Assembly: GCA_937902995.1 (NCBI GenBank)
Contig: CALEKY010000020.1
Location: 1-57,969, forward strand
Direction: 5' to 3'
DNA length: 57,969 nucleotides
Source of the DNA: an uncultured Sinobacteraceae bacterium
Lineage (GTDB): Bacteria; Pseudomonadota; Gammaproteobacteria; Steroidobacterales; Steroidobacteraceae
Notes under the pieces: generated by a model
What the model was told of the DNA's origin: nothing
The model's database searches: none
The model's input: the letters and a program-made list of their open reading frames with translations, nothing else
In this document: one piece after another, positions 35,319 through 43,964 of the stretch
Layout: each line of letters opens with the position of its first letter
Numbering within the stretch: position 1 is the stretch's first letter
Made by a program: the position numbers and the translations under genes

Positions 35319-37150
35319 TCGATCTCGATAATGTCCTCGCTCACCGTCTCATCGTACAGCCGCGCGACGCAGTCCTGGCGATGATCGAGCACTGCGCGTT
35401 GATTGATCGAACCCTTGTCCGTGATCTCGCCGTGATCGAGCGATGGCGCCGACGGTATCAGCATCGCGCGACGCACGCACATCGAGCTCGCCGGGAAACG
35501 CTTCGCATGCTCCTGCAGTCGCTCGCGCAGCATCCCGAGCAAGCGCGGCTGCCGCGCGAGCTCTGCGTGCGTGGGCACGTTCGGGAGTTCCAGCACTGCT
35601 GCGCACTTCACCAGATCGGGCAACAGAATCGCGGCGAGATAGTCCTGATTCAGACCCGCGAGCACCACGTCTTGCAACAACGGCGCGCAAGCGAGCAACA
35701 ACTCCGCGCGCAACGGACCGACGCTCACCCAGGTACCGCTCGCAAGCTTGAAGTCTTCGGCGATGCGCCCGTCGAACCGCAAACCGCGCGTCGGATCGTT
35801 CGGATCGATCAGCTTGACGGCATCGCCGAGCCTATAGAACCCCTCTTCGTCGAAGGCAGCGCGCGTGAGATCCGGTTTGCGCCAGTAGCCTGGCGTGACA
35901 TTGGGTCCGCGAGCACGAATCTCGATCTTGCCTTCGACCGGTGCGAGCTTGACGATGTTGCCGGCCGCAGGCAGACCGATCACGCCGGCACGTCCCATCG
36001 CAGGCGTCGTGAACGTGACCGAAGGCCCGGTCTCCGTCGCGCCGAGACCGCTCAGCATCGGAAGTTTGTAGCCGAGCTCCGCAACCGACAGCTCGTCGAG
36101 CACGTCCCATGTGTGTTGGGACAGTGCCGCACCCGCAAAGAAATAGGCTTTCAATCGGCTGTAGAACGTCTTGCGCAAGGACGCATCCTGCTGCATTTCG
36201 TGCGCGAGCGCCTCGAATCCTTTCGGCACGTTGAAATAGACCGTCGGCGAGATCTCTCGCAGATTGCGCAAGGTTTCCGCGAACCCTTGCGGGGTCGGCT
36301 TACCGTCGTCGATATAGAGCGTGCCGCCGTTGAACAACGCAACCGCCACGTTGTGAGTACCGCCGAAGGTGTGATTCCACGGCAGCCAATCGATCAGCAC
36401 GGGCGGCGCCTCGGCGAGAAACGGCATCGCTTGCCGCGTCATCGCGCCGTTGGCGCACCACATTCGATGCGTCGTGATGACGGCCTTCGGTTGACCCGTC
36501 GAACCGGAAGTCAGCAGGAACTTCGCGATCGTTTCCGGTCCCGTCGCCGCACGAGCACGGTCGACCTTCTCGGTCGGCGTCGCCTCGAGATCTGACAACG
36601 AGAGAACTTTGCGACCTGCAACCTCCTTGTCGCCGATGACCGCCACATCCGGTGCCACAACGGTTGCGAGCGCATTCGCGAACACGTGAGTGTCGAACGC
36701 CGCCACCAAACCCGGCGTGAGCAGGTCCAGGACGTAGCGAAGCTTTTTCAGATCGGCCGAAGCCGTCGAATACGACGGCGACACCGGGCAATACGGCACG
36801 CCGATCCACGTCGCGGCCAACGCGACCACGAGATGCTCGATGCTGTTGCCGGAGAGAATGACGATCGGCCGCTCTGCCGAAAGATCGTATTTGAGCAAGC
36901 CTTCGCCGACTCGCCGCACCCACTCGAGCATCTGCGCGTAGCTCACGCGCACCCAGTCACCGCCGCGGTCGCGGCGCGCGACGAACGTACGATCCGGCGC
37001 CTCGCGCGCCCAGCGCTCGAGCAGATCGGTCAATCGTGCCGGATAAGCCTCGATCTCCTTGCGCGGACGCAAGATCATCGTGCCGTCGGCACGGCGCTCG
37101 AAGTCCGTCGCAAACTCATCCGGCGTCCAGCCAAACGCCTCGCGAGCCAT
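35306..37150 (-). CDS. fcs: Feruloyl-CoA synthetase-like acyl-CoA ligase
   Basis: A 614-residue AMP-forming ligase close to feruloyl-CoA synthase. LLTSGSTGQPKAVI is the ATP-binding P-loop, DWLPWNHTFGGTHN and GLGATETGPSVTF follow, and RFDGRIAEDFKLASGTWVSVG is the hinge/lysine region typical of Fcs. It activates ferulate, p-coumarate or a similar acid with CoA and ATP. Start 37150 follows GAAGGGTG and lies 3 bases past the upstream amidohydrolase stop, so the genes are co-translated. Cinnamate specificity is inferred; other aryl or fatty acids are possible. The final Lys-Gly and stop run into a heptad array. Confidence 0.82.
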   Translation of the reverse strand: MAREAFGWTPDEFATDFERRADGTMILRPRKEIEAYPARLTDLLERWAREAPDRTFVARRDRGGDWVRVSYAQMLEWVRRVGEGLLKYDLSAERPIVILSGNSIEHLVVALAATWIGVPYCPVSPSYSTASADLKKLRYVLDLLTPGLVAAFDTHVFANALATVVAPDVAVIGDKEVAGRKVLSLSDLEATPTEKVDRARAATGPETIAKFLLTSGSTGQPKAVITTHRMWCANGAMTRQAMPFLAEAPPVLIDWLPWNHTFGGTHNVAVALFNGGTLYIDDGKPTPQGFAETLRNLREISPTVYFNVPKGFEALAHEMQQDASLRKTFYSRLKAYFFAGAALSQHTWDVLDELSVAELGYKLPMLSGLGATETGPSVTFTTPAMGRAGVIGLPAAGNIVKLAPVEGKIEIRARGPNVTPGYWRKPDLTRAAFDEEGFYRLGDAVKLIDPNDPTRGLRFDGRIAEDFKLASGTWVSVGPLRAELLLACAPLLQDVVLAGLNQDYLAAILLPDLVKCAAVLELPNVPTHAELARQPRLLGMLRERLQEHAKRFPASSMCVRRAMLIPSAPSLDHGEITDKGSINQRAVLDHRQDCVARLYDETVSEDIIEIEVKG

Positions 37151-37152
37151 CG

Positions 37153-38019
37153 TCACCCTTCCGCGAGTCGCAAAGCGCGAATCGCATTCTGCTTGAGGAT
37201 CAGCTCGTGTACTTCCGGCTTGAAGCCTGCTTCCTTGAAATCTTTGATCCACCGATCCGGCGTGATCAAGGGGTAGTCCGAACCGAACAGCATCTTCGTC
37301 TTCAGCTGCGTGTTCGCGTACTGCACGAGCTGCGGCGGGAAATACTTCGGCGACCAGCCCGACAAGTCGATGTACACGTTGGGCTTGTGCAAGCACACCG
37401 ACAGCGCTTCGTCCTGCCACGGCCAGGACGGGTGCGCGATGATGATGGTCATGTCCGGAAAATCGGCCGCGACATCGTCGAGGTGAATCGGATTCGAGTA
37501 CTTGAGCCGCAGCCCGCCGCCGCCCGGCATGCCCGTGCCGATACCCGAATGACCGCTGTGGAAGATCGCCGGCAGCTTGTGCTCGGCAATCACTTCATAG
37601 AGCTGATAGGCCATACGGTCGTTCGGGAAGAAGCCCTGCACGGTCGGGTGGAACTTGAAACCGCGCACCCCGTCCTTGATGAGCTGACGCGCCTCGCGCA
37701 CGCCCATCTTGCCCTTGTGCGGATCGACGCTCGCGAACGCGATCATCATGTCGCTGTTCGCGTGGGCCGCTTCGAGGACCTCCTCGTTCGGAATGCGCTT
37801 CGCACCGATCTGGTGTTCCGAATCGACCGTGAACATCACGAGGCCGATCTTGCGCTCGCGGTAGTACGCCACCGTTTCGGCAATCGTCGGGCGCTTGCCG
37901 GCCTTGAAATACTTCGACGACGCTTCCTCGAACGGCTTCCAGTACTCGTCCGGCTCTTGCCGGCACGAGACTTCGGCGTGCGTGTGAACGTCGATCGCAA
38001 CCAGTTCGTCGAGTTTCAT
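37153..38019 (-). CDS. Amidohydrolase-2 family hydrolase/decarboxylase
   Basis: A 288-residue TIM-barrel metalloenzyme of the ACMSD/amidohydrolase-2 family. AIDVHTHAEV holds the H-x-H metal pair, FKFHPTVQGF and IFHSGHSG further His ligands, and MLFGSDYPLITP the catalytic Asp. The family includes aromatic decarboxylases and lactone or C-C hydrolases. Its ATG overlaps the stop of the FadJ-like gene by one base (TAATG) and it is followed 3 bases later by fcs, so it belongs to the same operon and probably acts on a ring or side-chain intermediate. Confidence 0.8.
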   Translation of the reverse strand: MKLDELVAIDVHTHAEVSCRQEPDEYWKPFEEASSKYFKAGKRPTIAETVAYYRERKIGLVMFTVDSEHQIGAKRIPNEEVLEAAHANSDMMIAFASVDPHKGKMGVREARQLIKDGVRGFKFHPTVQGFFPNDRMAYQLYEVIAEHKLPAIFHSGHSGIGTGMPGGGGLRLKYSNPIHLDDVAADFPDMTIIIAHPSWPWQDEALSVCLHKPNVYIDLSGWSPKYFPPQLVQYANTQLKTKMLFGSDYPLITPDRWIKDFKEAGFKPEVHELILKQNAIRALRLAEG

Positions 38020-40139
38020 TACTTAGCGCCTCGTTGTGCTTCCCACTGCGCGATCGTCATGTTCTTCTCGACGAGCTCGACCAGCAACGGGGCCGGCTGC
38101 CAATGCATCGGTCCGAAGATCTTCTGGTACTTGAGAATGCCGTCGAGCAGCGTCTTCAAGCCGATCGTATCGGCGTAGAACATCGGACCGCCGCGATAAC
38201 GCGGGAAACCGTAGCCCGAGGTCCACACGACGTCGATATCGGACGCCCGCAACGCGACGCCCTCTTCGAGGATCTTGATGCCTTCGTTCAGCAGCGGATA
38301 CAGGCAGCGCTCCACGATCTCTTCCTTCGTGTGCTGACGCTGTTTCACGCCGAGCTTCTTCGCGCGCTCAGCCAGGATCGCGAGCGCTTCGGGATCGTCG
38401 AAGCGCGTGCGATTGCCCGGCTCGTAGCGATAGTAACCCTTGCCGTTCTTCTGGCCGAGGCGGCCAGCTTCGTACAACGCGAAGTCGGCCTGATAGTACG
38501 CAGGATCGGGCGGATATTGCTCGGCGTTGGCCTTGTGGACGTTCACGCCGACGTCGATACCCGCCATGTCGAACACGGCGAGAATGCCCATCGCCATGCC
38601 CCACTCTTCGAGCGCGGAGTCGACCTGACGCGGGGTCGCGCCTTCGAGCACCATCGCTTCGGCTTCGCGCGCATAACCTTCCATCATGCGATTGCCGATG
38701 AAGCCGTAGCAGACCTTGGCGAGCACGGGCGTCTTGCGCAGCGGCTTGGCCAGATCCATGACGGTACGAATCACCGACGGCGACGTCGTGTCCGTGCGGA
38801 CGACCTCGAGCAGCGGCATGACGTTCGCCGGCGAGAAGAAGTGCGTGCCGATGACGTCCTGCGGCCGCTTCGTCACGGCGGCGATCTTCGCGATGTCGAG
38901 CGTCGAGGTGTTCGTCGCGAGCACGGCGCCCGGTTTGGCAACCTTGTCGAGCTCCTCGAAGACCTTGCGCTTCAAGTCCATGTTCTCGAACACGGCCTCG
39001 ATGATGATGTCGGCGTCGCGGAAATCGGCGTAATCGAGCGTCGGACGGATCAAGCTCATCCGCTTCGCCTTGTCCTCCGCAGACAGACGGCCGCGCGAAA
39101 CCATCGACTGATACGTCTCGTCGATCTTCTTGATGCCGCGGTCGAGCCCCTCTTGATTCGCATCGAGGAGCGTCACCGGAATGCCGGCGTTGGCGAAACA
39201 GATCGCAATACCGCCGCCCATCGTGCCTGCACCGACGATGCCTGCGCTCTTGATCGGCTTGCTTTCGGTATCGGGCGGCAGCCCCGGAACCTTTCGCGTC
39301 TCGCGCTCGGCGAAGAACACGTGTACGGCACCGAGCGACTCGGGCAGCTTCTTGCACTCGTTGACGCGCTTGGTCTCGTATTCGAGACCTTCGGCGATCG
39401 GCAAGCGCACGGCGGCGCTCACGACTTCGACGGCGACGAGACCGGCTTGACGATTCGGATAGAGCTTCTTCGCGAGCGCGGTCATCTTCTCGATGATTTC
39501 CGGCGTCGCGGTTGCCGGATCGACGCTCATTTCGCTCGTGCGACGCGGGCCGCGGCCCTCGGCGAGCAGCTTGCGCGCGTAAGCGACGGCGGCGCTGCGC
39601 ACATCGCCTTCGATCGTGGCATCGATGAATCCGAGCTCGACGGCTTTTTGCGCATCGACCGGACGCGCATTCAGAATCAACTCGAGCGCTTTTTCGACGC
39701 CGATGAGGCGCGGCAAACGCTGCGTACCGCCAGCACCCGGAATGATTCCCAGGGTCACTTCGGGCAACGCAAAGCGCGTGTTCGGCAATGCAACCCGGTA
39801 ATGGCAGGCGAGCGCGATCTCGAGGCCGCCGCCCATCACCGTGCCGTGCATCGCAGCGACGACCGGGATGTCGAGCGACTCATAGCCGTTGAACAGCTCG
39901 CGATACTCCTCTTCTTTCGGCGGACCGGAGAACTCGCCGATGTCGGCGCCCGAGAAGAACGTGGAGCCTTCGCACATCAGCACGGCTGCGCGCACGTCTT
40001 TGGCGCTGCGCAGCTCGGCGAGCGCTTGACGCAGGCCCTCGCGGGCGGCGGCGGTGATCGTATTGACCGGAGGATTGTTGACGACGACGACGGCGATGTC
40101 GCCATCGCGCTCGACTCGAGCGATCGGCGCTTGACTCAT
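38019..40139 (-). CDS. FadJ/FadB-like enoyl-CoA hydratase/3-hydroxyacyl-CoA dehydrogenase
   Basis: A 706-residue bifunctional beta-oxidation protein. The N-terminal crotonase domain has STFFSGADIGEF and HGTVMGGGLEIAL with oxyanion glycines, and LPEVTLGIIPGAGGTQRLPR with the catalytic Glu; the NAD domain begins at SAGIVGAGTMGGGIAICF, and the dehydrogenase has GTHFFSPANVMPLLEVV and FIGNRMMEGY. In this cluster it may hydrate feruloyl-CoA-type esters and oxidise the 3-hydroxyacyl product. A thiolase is not encoded alongside. CAGGAG lies 10 bases upstream of the start. First gene of the fadJ-amidohydrolase-fcs operon, divergent from the LysR gene. Confidence 0.88.
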   Translation of the reverse strand: MSQAPIARVERDGDIAVVVVNNPPVNTITAAAREGLRQALAELRSAKDVRAAVLMCEGSTFFSGADIGEFSGPPKEEEYRELFNGYESLDIPVVAAMHGTVMGGGLEIALACHYRVALPNTRFALPEVTLGIIPGAGGTQRLPRLIGVEKALELILNARPVDAQKAVELGFIDATIEGDVRSAAVAYARKLLAEGRGPRRTSEMSVDPATATPEIIEKMTALAKKLYPNRQAGLVAVEVVSAAVRLPIAEGLEYETKRVNECKKLPESLGAVHVFFAERETRKVPGLPPDTESKPIKSAGIVGAGTMGGGIAICFANAGIPVTLLDANQEGLDRGIKKIDETYQSMVSRGRLSAEDKAKRMSLIRPTLDYADFRDADIIIEAVFENMDLKRKVFEELDKVAKPGAVLATNTSTLDIAKIAAVTKRPQDVIGTHFFSPANVMPLLEVVRTDTTSPSVIRTVMDLAKPLRKTPVLAKVCYGFIGNRMMEGYAREAEAMVLEGATPRQVDSALEEWGMAMGILAVFDMAGIDVGVNVHKANAEQYPPDPAYYQADFALYEAGRLGQKNGKGYYRYEPGNRTRFDDPEALAILAERAKKLGVKQRQHTKEEIVERCLYPLLNEGIKILEEGVALRASDIDVVWTSGYGFPRYRGGPMFYADTIGLKTLLDGILKYQKIFGPMHWQPAPLLVELVEKNMTIAQWEAQRGAK

Positions 40140-40294
40140 GTAGTTCGAACTCCTGCAAGTTGCGGCGGCCGCCGACGGCGTCGCGTGCAAAACATGGTGA
40201 GACCCCCTCACGCACGCGGGCTCGGCCTGTCAATCTGGCGTCGGGCCGTTAGCCGACGATTAAGCCCCCACGGGCGTCATTTGGAAAGGTAGGG

Positions 40295-40332
40295 CTCTGA
40301 TATATACGATATAAGCATAATGGATATCAGAG
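40295..40332. promoter_or_regulatory. Dyad operator overlapping the LysR start codon
   Basis: CTCTGATAT (40295-40303) and ATATCAGAG (40324-40332) are perfect inverted arms; between them TATAT-ACG-ATATA (40301-40313) is a second dyad. The right arm is inside the LysR coding sequence. A -35/-10 pair (TTGGAA 40281, TATACG 40303) would start transcription near the ATG. This is probably the regulator's own binding site in the divergent control region with the FadJ operon. Confidence 0.55.
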
Positions 40333-41267
40333 ACGTCGACCTGAACCTGCTCGTCGTATTCGACGCGCTGTTGCGCACGCGCAGCGTCACGCGCGCCGCA
40401 GCAGAGCTCGGCATGAGCCAGCCTGCGACGAGCTTTGCGCTCAATCGCTTACGGGCGACGCTCGGCGATCCGCTCTTCGTGCGGACCGCGCGCGGCATTC
40501 ACCCGACCCCGCACGCCGAGCGGCTGGCCGAGCCCCTGACGGAAATTCTGGACAGCATCCGCGGCCGGCTCTTGCAACAGCCGACCTTCGTGCCCGAGCA
40601 AGCCGAACGCACCGTCACGATGAACATGCCGGACATCGGCGAGCTGGTGTTTCTGCCGCGCATTTTGAAGCGGCTATCAGAAGTCGCACCGAAGATCTCG
40701 CTGCAGACGGTGAACTTGCCGGACGACGAAATCGAGCCGGCTTTACGTTCGGGCGCGGTCGATCTGGCGCTCGGATTCTTTCCGCGCTTGCAGAGCGCCG
40801 CGCTATATCAGCAGCGGTTGTTCACGCATTCCTTCGTCTGCGTGGTGCGGCGCGATCACCCGCGCATCGGCGACAAGATGACGCGCAAACAATTCATCGA
40901 GAGCGATCACGCCGTCGTCGCCGGCGGCCATGCCGACGAATCGCTCGAAGCCGAGCTGCGCGCGCAAGGCCTGGTGCGTCGCGTCGTGCTACGGGTCGAG
41001 CACTTCCTGGCGCTGCCCACGATCCTGAGCGAGACGGATCTGATCTTTACGGTGCCGTACGCGATCGGCGCGAGCCTCGCGAAGCTCGCCGACATCAAGC
41101 TCGTGCAGCCGCCGTTCAAAGCCAAGCCGCGGGCGGTGAAACAGCATTGGCACTCGCGCTTCCATCACGATCCGGCCAATCGTTGGCTCCGCGGTCTCGT
41201 GGCCGACTTGTTCGCGGAGCACGGCGGACGCGTCAAGCGTCCATGGATGGCGCTCGAGGCGGAATAA
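40320..41267 (+). CDS. LysR-family transcriptional regulator
   Basis: A 315-residue LysR-type regulator. The N-terminal winged HTH (VDLNLLVVFDALLRTRSVTR, GMSQPATSFALNRLRATLGD) is followed by a periplasmic-binding-protein-like inducer domain (MNMPDIGELVFLPRIL onward). The NodD/NahR-like start 'DLNLLVVFDALL' is common among regulators of aromatic degradation. It is divergent from the FadJ-amidohydrolase-fcs operon and probably controls it in response to an aromatic acid or its CoA ester. No ribosome site precedes the ATG; together with the promoter position this suggests a leaderless or near-leaderless mRNA. Confidence 0.88.
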   Translation: MDIRDVDLNLLVVFDALLRTRSVTRAAAELGMSQPATSFALNRLRATLGDPLFVRTARGIHPTPHAERLAEPLTEILDSIRGRLLQQPTFVPEQAERTVTMNMPDIGELVFLPRILKRLSEVAPKISLQTVNLPDDEIEPALRSGAVDLALGFFPRLQSAALYQQRLFTHSFVCVVRRDHPRIGDKMTRKQFIESDHAVVAGGHADESLEAELRAQGLVRRVVLRVEHFLALPTILSETDLIFTVPYAIGASLAKLADIKLVQPPFKAKPRAVKQHWHSRFHHDPANRWLRGLVADLFAEHGGRVKRPWMALEAE

Positions 41268-41303
41268 CAGATCTTCTCGCTGCCGCGCGCAGCGAGAACG
41301 AAC

Positions 41304-42689
41304 TCAAGCCGGAAAACCGAACGCCGACTCGACGCTCGCCGCAGTTTCGAGCGAAGCGATGCGCGCGTAGAGGCCTTCCGCCTGCTCCACGGACATGGGC
41401 TGCGCGGCATGCGTCACGCATTCGACGAACTTCGCCCGCATGCGCGCTTCGCTCAGCGGACGCGTCGGATGGCCGAGCGCCTGTTCGATCTCGCATGCGT
41501 AGCGCCGCCCATCGTGCAATTCGACGTCGAGCGCACCGCTCGTCGGCGAGCGCCCCTCTTCGACCGGCTCGACGCGTTGCGCCAGCGCGAGCACATCGAA
41601 ATCGCGCAGCCGCTCGGCCGTAAACGAACCCAAGTTCACTTCCCGATCGACGAACGCCGCGGCCACCGTGAACGGAATGCTGAATTTCGCATCGATGCTC
41701 GTGGCAGGCGCGCGCTTACGGGGCAGCGGCTCGCACAACATGCGTTGCACGGGACCGATCGATGCGCGAATCGATTTGATGTCGATCGGACGAATCCCCG
41801 CCTCGGCCCGTAGCTGCTGCGCCGCTTCTACGTACGGATGCGTGCCGCGGCAACACGGCCAAGGTTTGAAGCTCAACGCTTCGATGTAATACCGCCTGCC
41901 GAGATCCTCGAGCAGCGCATCGGCATTCCAGCGCCCGTCCGCGAAGGCATGGAAGAATGCGCCCTTGCCTTCGAACGGCTGATCGAAACCCCGCACGCCT
42001 TGGCTCGCCAGCGCAGCGACCACGACCGCCGTCTGCGCCGGGAACGCCTCGCGCACCGCGCGAATGACGGTGTGCTCGCTGTATTTGATTTCCTTCGAGC
42101 ACGAGAGCTGGCACAGCAGCAACGAGAACGCATCGAGCGCTTGTTGCGATGTCGCCCGTCGCAATCGTGCAGTGGCGGCGACTGCGCCGAAGGCGCCGAG
42201 GATCGGCGGCGGATACCACGCACGCTCCAGCGCATCGCCCACGCTCAACGCGAGGCGACACGCGAGATCGCAACCGATGGCGATGGCTGCGATCAGCTCC
42301 TCCCCGCTGGCTCCGACCGCTTGCGCAGTCGCAAGCGCCGCCGGAATGAGCGAAGCATTCGGATGCACCGGCGCTGCATCGAACGCGTCTTCGTAGTCGA
42401 GCGCGTGCGCCATGGCGCCGTTGGCCAGTGCGGCTGCCGGTGCCGAGACCCGCTCCCACGAGCCGAAAATGCTGGCTTCGCGCGGACCGCCCGTCGCGCG
42501 GGCCTGATTCACGAACGGCCGGACATCCTCGCTCAAACCGCTCGCGGCAATCGCCACGCCGAGCCCGTCGATCAAAGCGCGTTTCGTCGCCGCGATCGTC
42601 GTTGCGGGCAAATCCTGGAAACGAGTCTGAGCGACGTGCTGTGCGAGGCGAGCCGATACGTCCATGACATCAGTGTGACGATCGGCCAT
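41304..42689 (-). CDS. MmgE/PrpD-family protein
   Basis: A 461-residue member of the MmgE/PrpD (2-methylcitrate dehydratase / cis-aconitate decarboxylase) family. Marks are LIDGLGVAIAASG, ALANGAMAHALDYEDAF and HPNASLIPAALATAQ near the active site, with KPWPCCRGTHPYVEAA further on. It lacks the methylcitrate-cycle neighbours prpB/prpC, so a dehydratase or decarboxylase role on another acid is likely. It lies 25 bases after the P450 gene on the same strand and probably shares its LacI-controlled promoter. Confidence 0.8.
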   Translation of the reverse strand: MADRHTDVMDVSARLAQHVAQTRFQDLPATTIAATKRALIDGLGVAIAASGLSEDVRPFVNQARATGGPREASIFGSWERVSAPAAALANGAMAHALDYEDAFDAAPVHPNASLIPAALATAQAVGASGEELIAAIAIGCDLACRLALSVGDALERAWYPPPILGAFGAVAATARLRRATSQQALDAFSLLLCQLSCSKEIKYSEHTVIRAVREAFPAQTAVVVAALASQGVRGFDQPFEGKGAFFHAFADGRWNADALLEDLGRRYYIEALSFKPWPCCRGTHPYVEAAQQLRAEAGIRPIDIKSIRASIGPVQRMLCEPLPRKRAPATSIDAKFSIPFTVAAAFVDREVNLGSFTAERLRDFDVLALAQRVEPVEEGRSPTSGALDVELHDGRRYACEIEQALGHPTRPLSEARMRAKFVECVTHAAQPMSVEQAEGLYARIASLETAASVESAFGFPA

Positions 42690-42714
42690 AGGCGGAACAA
42701 CCTGCTGAGCGTCG

Positions 42715-43884
42715 CTACTCGAACGTCAACGGCACGCGCAAAGCACCGATCTCCGGCATGCGCGTCGGTACGATCTCGCCAGTCACTCTGAAACCGCGCG
42801 TGCGCGTTAACAGCTCTTCGAGCGCGACGATGAGCTCGAGCCGCGCAAGCCACGCACCCAAGCACATGTGCGGACCGCGACCGAACGCCAACGATTCCTT
42901 GATGTTGGGCCGGTTGAGCTGGAACTCCTCGGCGTTCGGAAACACCTCTTCGTCGCGATTCGCCGAGGCGTAGACGAGCGCAATCGGTTCGCCCGCAGGA
43001 ATCGTGCGGCCGCGGATGCAGACATCCTTCGTCGCCGTACGGGCAAAGCCGCGATAAGGCGTGTACAGGCGAAGGAACTCTTCGATGGCTGCCGGAATGA
43101 GCTGCGGTTCCGCGCGCAAGCGATCCTGCAATGCACGGTCGCGCGACAGATGCACGGCGATGGAGCCGATCACGACGGTCGGTGCGATGATGCCGACGAC
43201 GAGCACTTGCCGGATCGTGCCGACGATCATGTCCTCGGGCAGCGGCTCGCCATTCACGCGCGCCGCAAGCAGCGCGCTCGTCGCATCCTCGCTCGGGCTC
43301 ATCGGCGATTTCTTGCGATCCTCGACGAGCTCGCGCGCCATCTCGTAGAGCTTGAGGCTCGATTCGCGCGTTGCCTCGATGTCGTTCGATTGCACCGCGA
43401 TGTTGTAGCGCCGGCCGACTTCGGCGAGCACATCGGCTTTGTCCTGCGGCAGGTTCATCCAAACCGCGAATACCTCGATCGGCATGCGCGCCGAGAACTC
43501 GCTACAGATGTCGCCGCCGCCCTTCGCGACCATCTTGTCGAGAAGCCGCGCGCAGATCTCGCGAATGCGCGGCTCGAATTGACGCACGCGCCGCTCGGAC
43601 AAGAGCGGGTTCAGCGCCTTGCGGTAAGGCGTGTGCTCGGGCGGATCGAGATGCAGCGGCGGACGGCGGCCGGTAAATGCCACCTTGGGCACGACGTTCT
43701 GTTTCGAGGTGATGAACGTCTCGTAGTCGCTGGCCGCGTTCACTACATCGGAATGTTTGAGCAACGCCCAAAAACCGCCCCAGGCTTCGCTGTAGGCGAC
43801 TGGGCACTCCTTCCGCAAACGACGATAGTCGTCGTGCGGACTGTCGAAGGTTTCGGGTGCAAGAGGATCGAAATCGGATTTCAT
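42715..43884 (-). CDS. Cytochrome P450
   Basis: A 389-residue soluble bacterial P450 monooxygenase. The heme-thiolate loop is FGRGPHMCLGAWLARLE, the ExxR motif is EEFLR, and a PPLHLDPPEHTPYRKAL C-helix region is present. The I-helix is unusual: VVGIIAPTVVIGS replaces the usual A-G-x-(D/E)-T-T, so the acid of the acid-alcohol pair is missing. CYP199-type aromatic acid O-demethylases have a similar overall layout, but the substrate is unknown. No ferredoxin or reductase is adjacent. A LacI-type operator (43907-43922) lies 23 bases upstream of the ATG. Confidence 0.88.
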   Translation of the reverse strand: MKSDFDPLAPETFDSPHDDYRRLRKECPVAYSEAWGGFWALLKHSDVVNAASDYETFITSKQNVVPKVAFTGRRPPLHLDPPEHTPYRKALNPLLSERRVRQFEPRIREICARLLDKMVAKGGGDICSEFSARMPIEVFAVWMNLPQDKADVLAEVGRRYNIAVQSNDIEATRESSLKLYEMARELVEDRKKSPMSPSEDATSALLAARVNGEPLPEDMIVGTIRQVLVVGIIAPTVVIGSIAVHLSRDRALQDRLRAEPQLIPAAIEEFLRLYTPYRGFARTATKDVCIRGRTIPAGEPIALVYASANRDEEVFPNAEEFQLNRPNIKESLAFGRGPHMCLGAWLARLELIVALEELLTRTRGFRVTGEIVPTRMPEIGALRVPLTFE

Positions 43885-43906
43885 GGCACCGGGAGCATAG
43901 TCGATA

Positions 43907-43922
43907 ATGAAAGCGCTTTCAT
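43907..43922. promoter_or_regulatory. LacI-type operator between P450 and LacI genes
   Basis: ATGAAAGCGCTTTCAT is a perfect 16-base palindrome with the central CG step typical of LacI/PurR-family operators. It sits 23 bases before the P450 ATG and 43 bases before the divergent LacI ATG. A near copy lies at 47158-47175. Confidence 0.8.
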
Positions 43923-43964
43923 CCCTTTCCCTTTAGGCTCTCGCGGCTTTACCTTGTCGGGATA

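Noticed and set aside
38034..40292. 752-codon open frame on the plus strand opposite the FadJ-like gene
   Set aside because: It is exactly antisense to a well-supported gene, is rich in Arg/His/Asp as expected from GC-rich antisense reading, and shows no domain.
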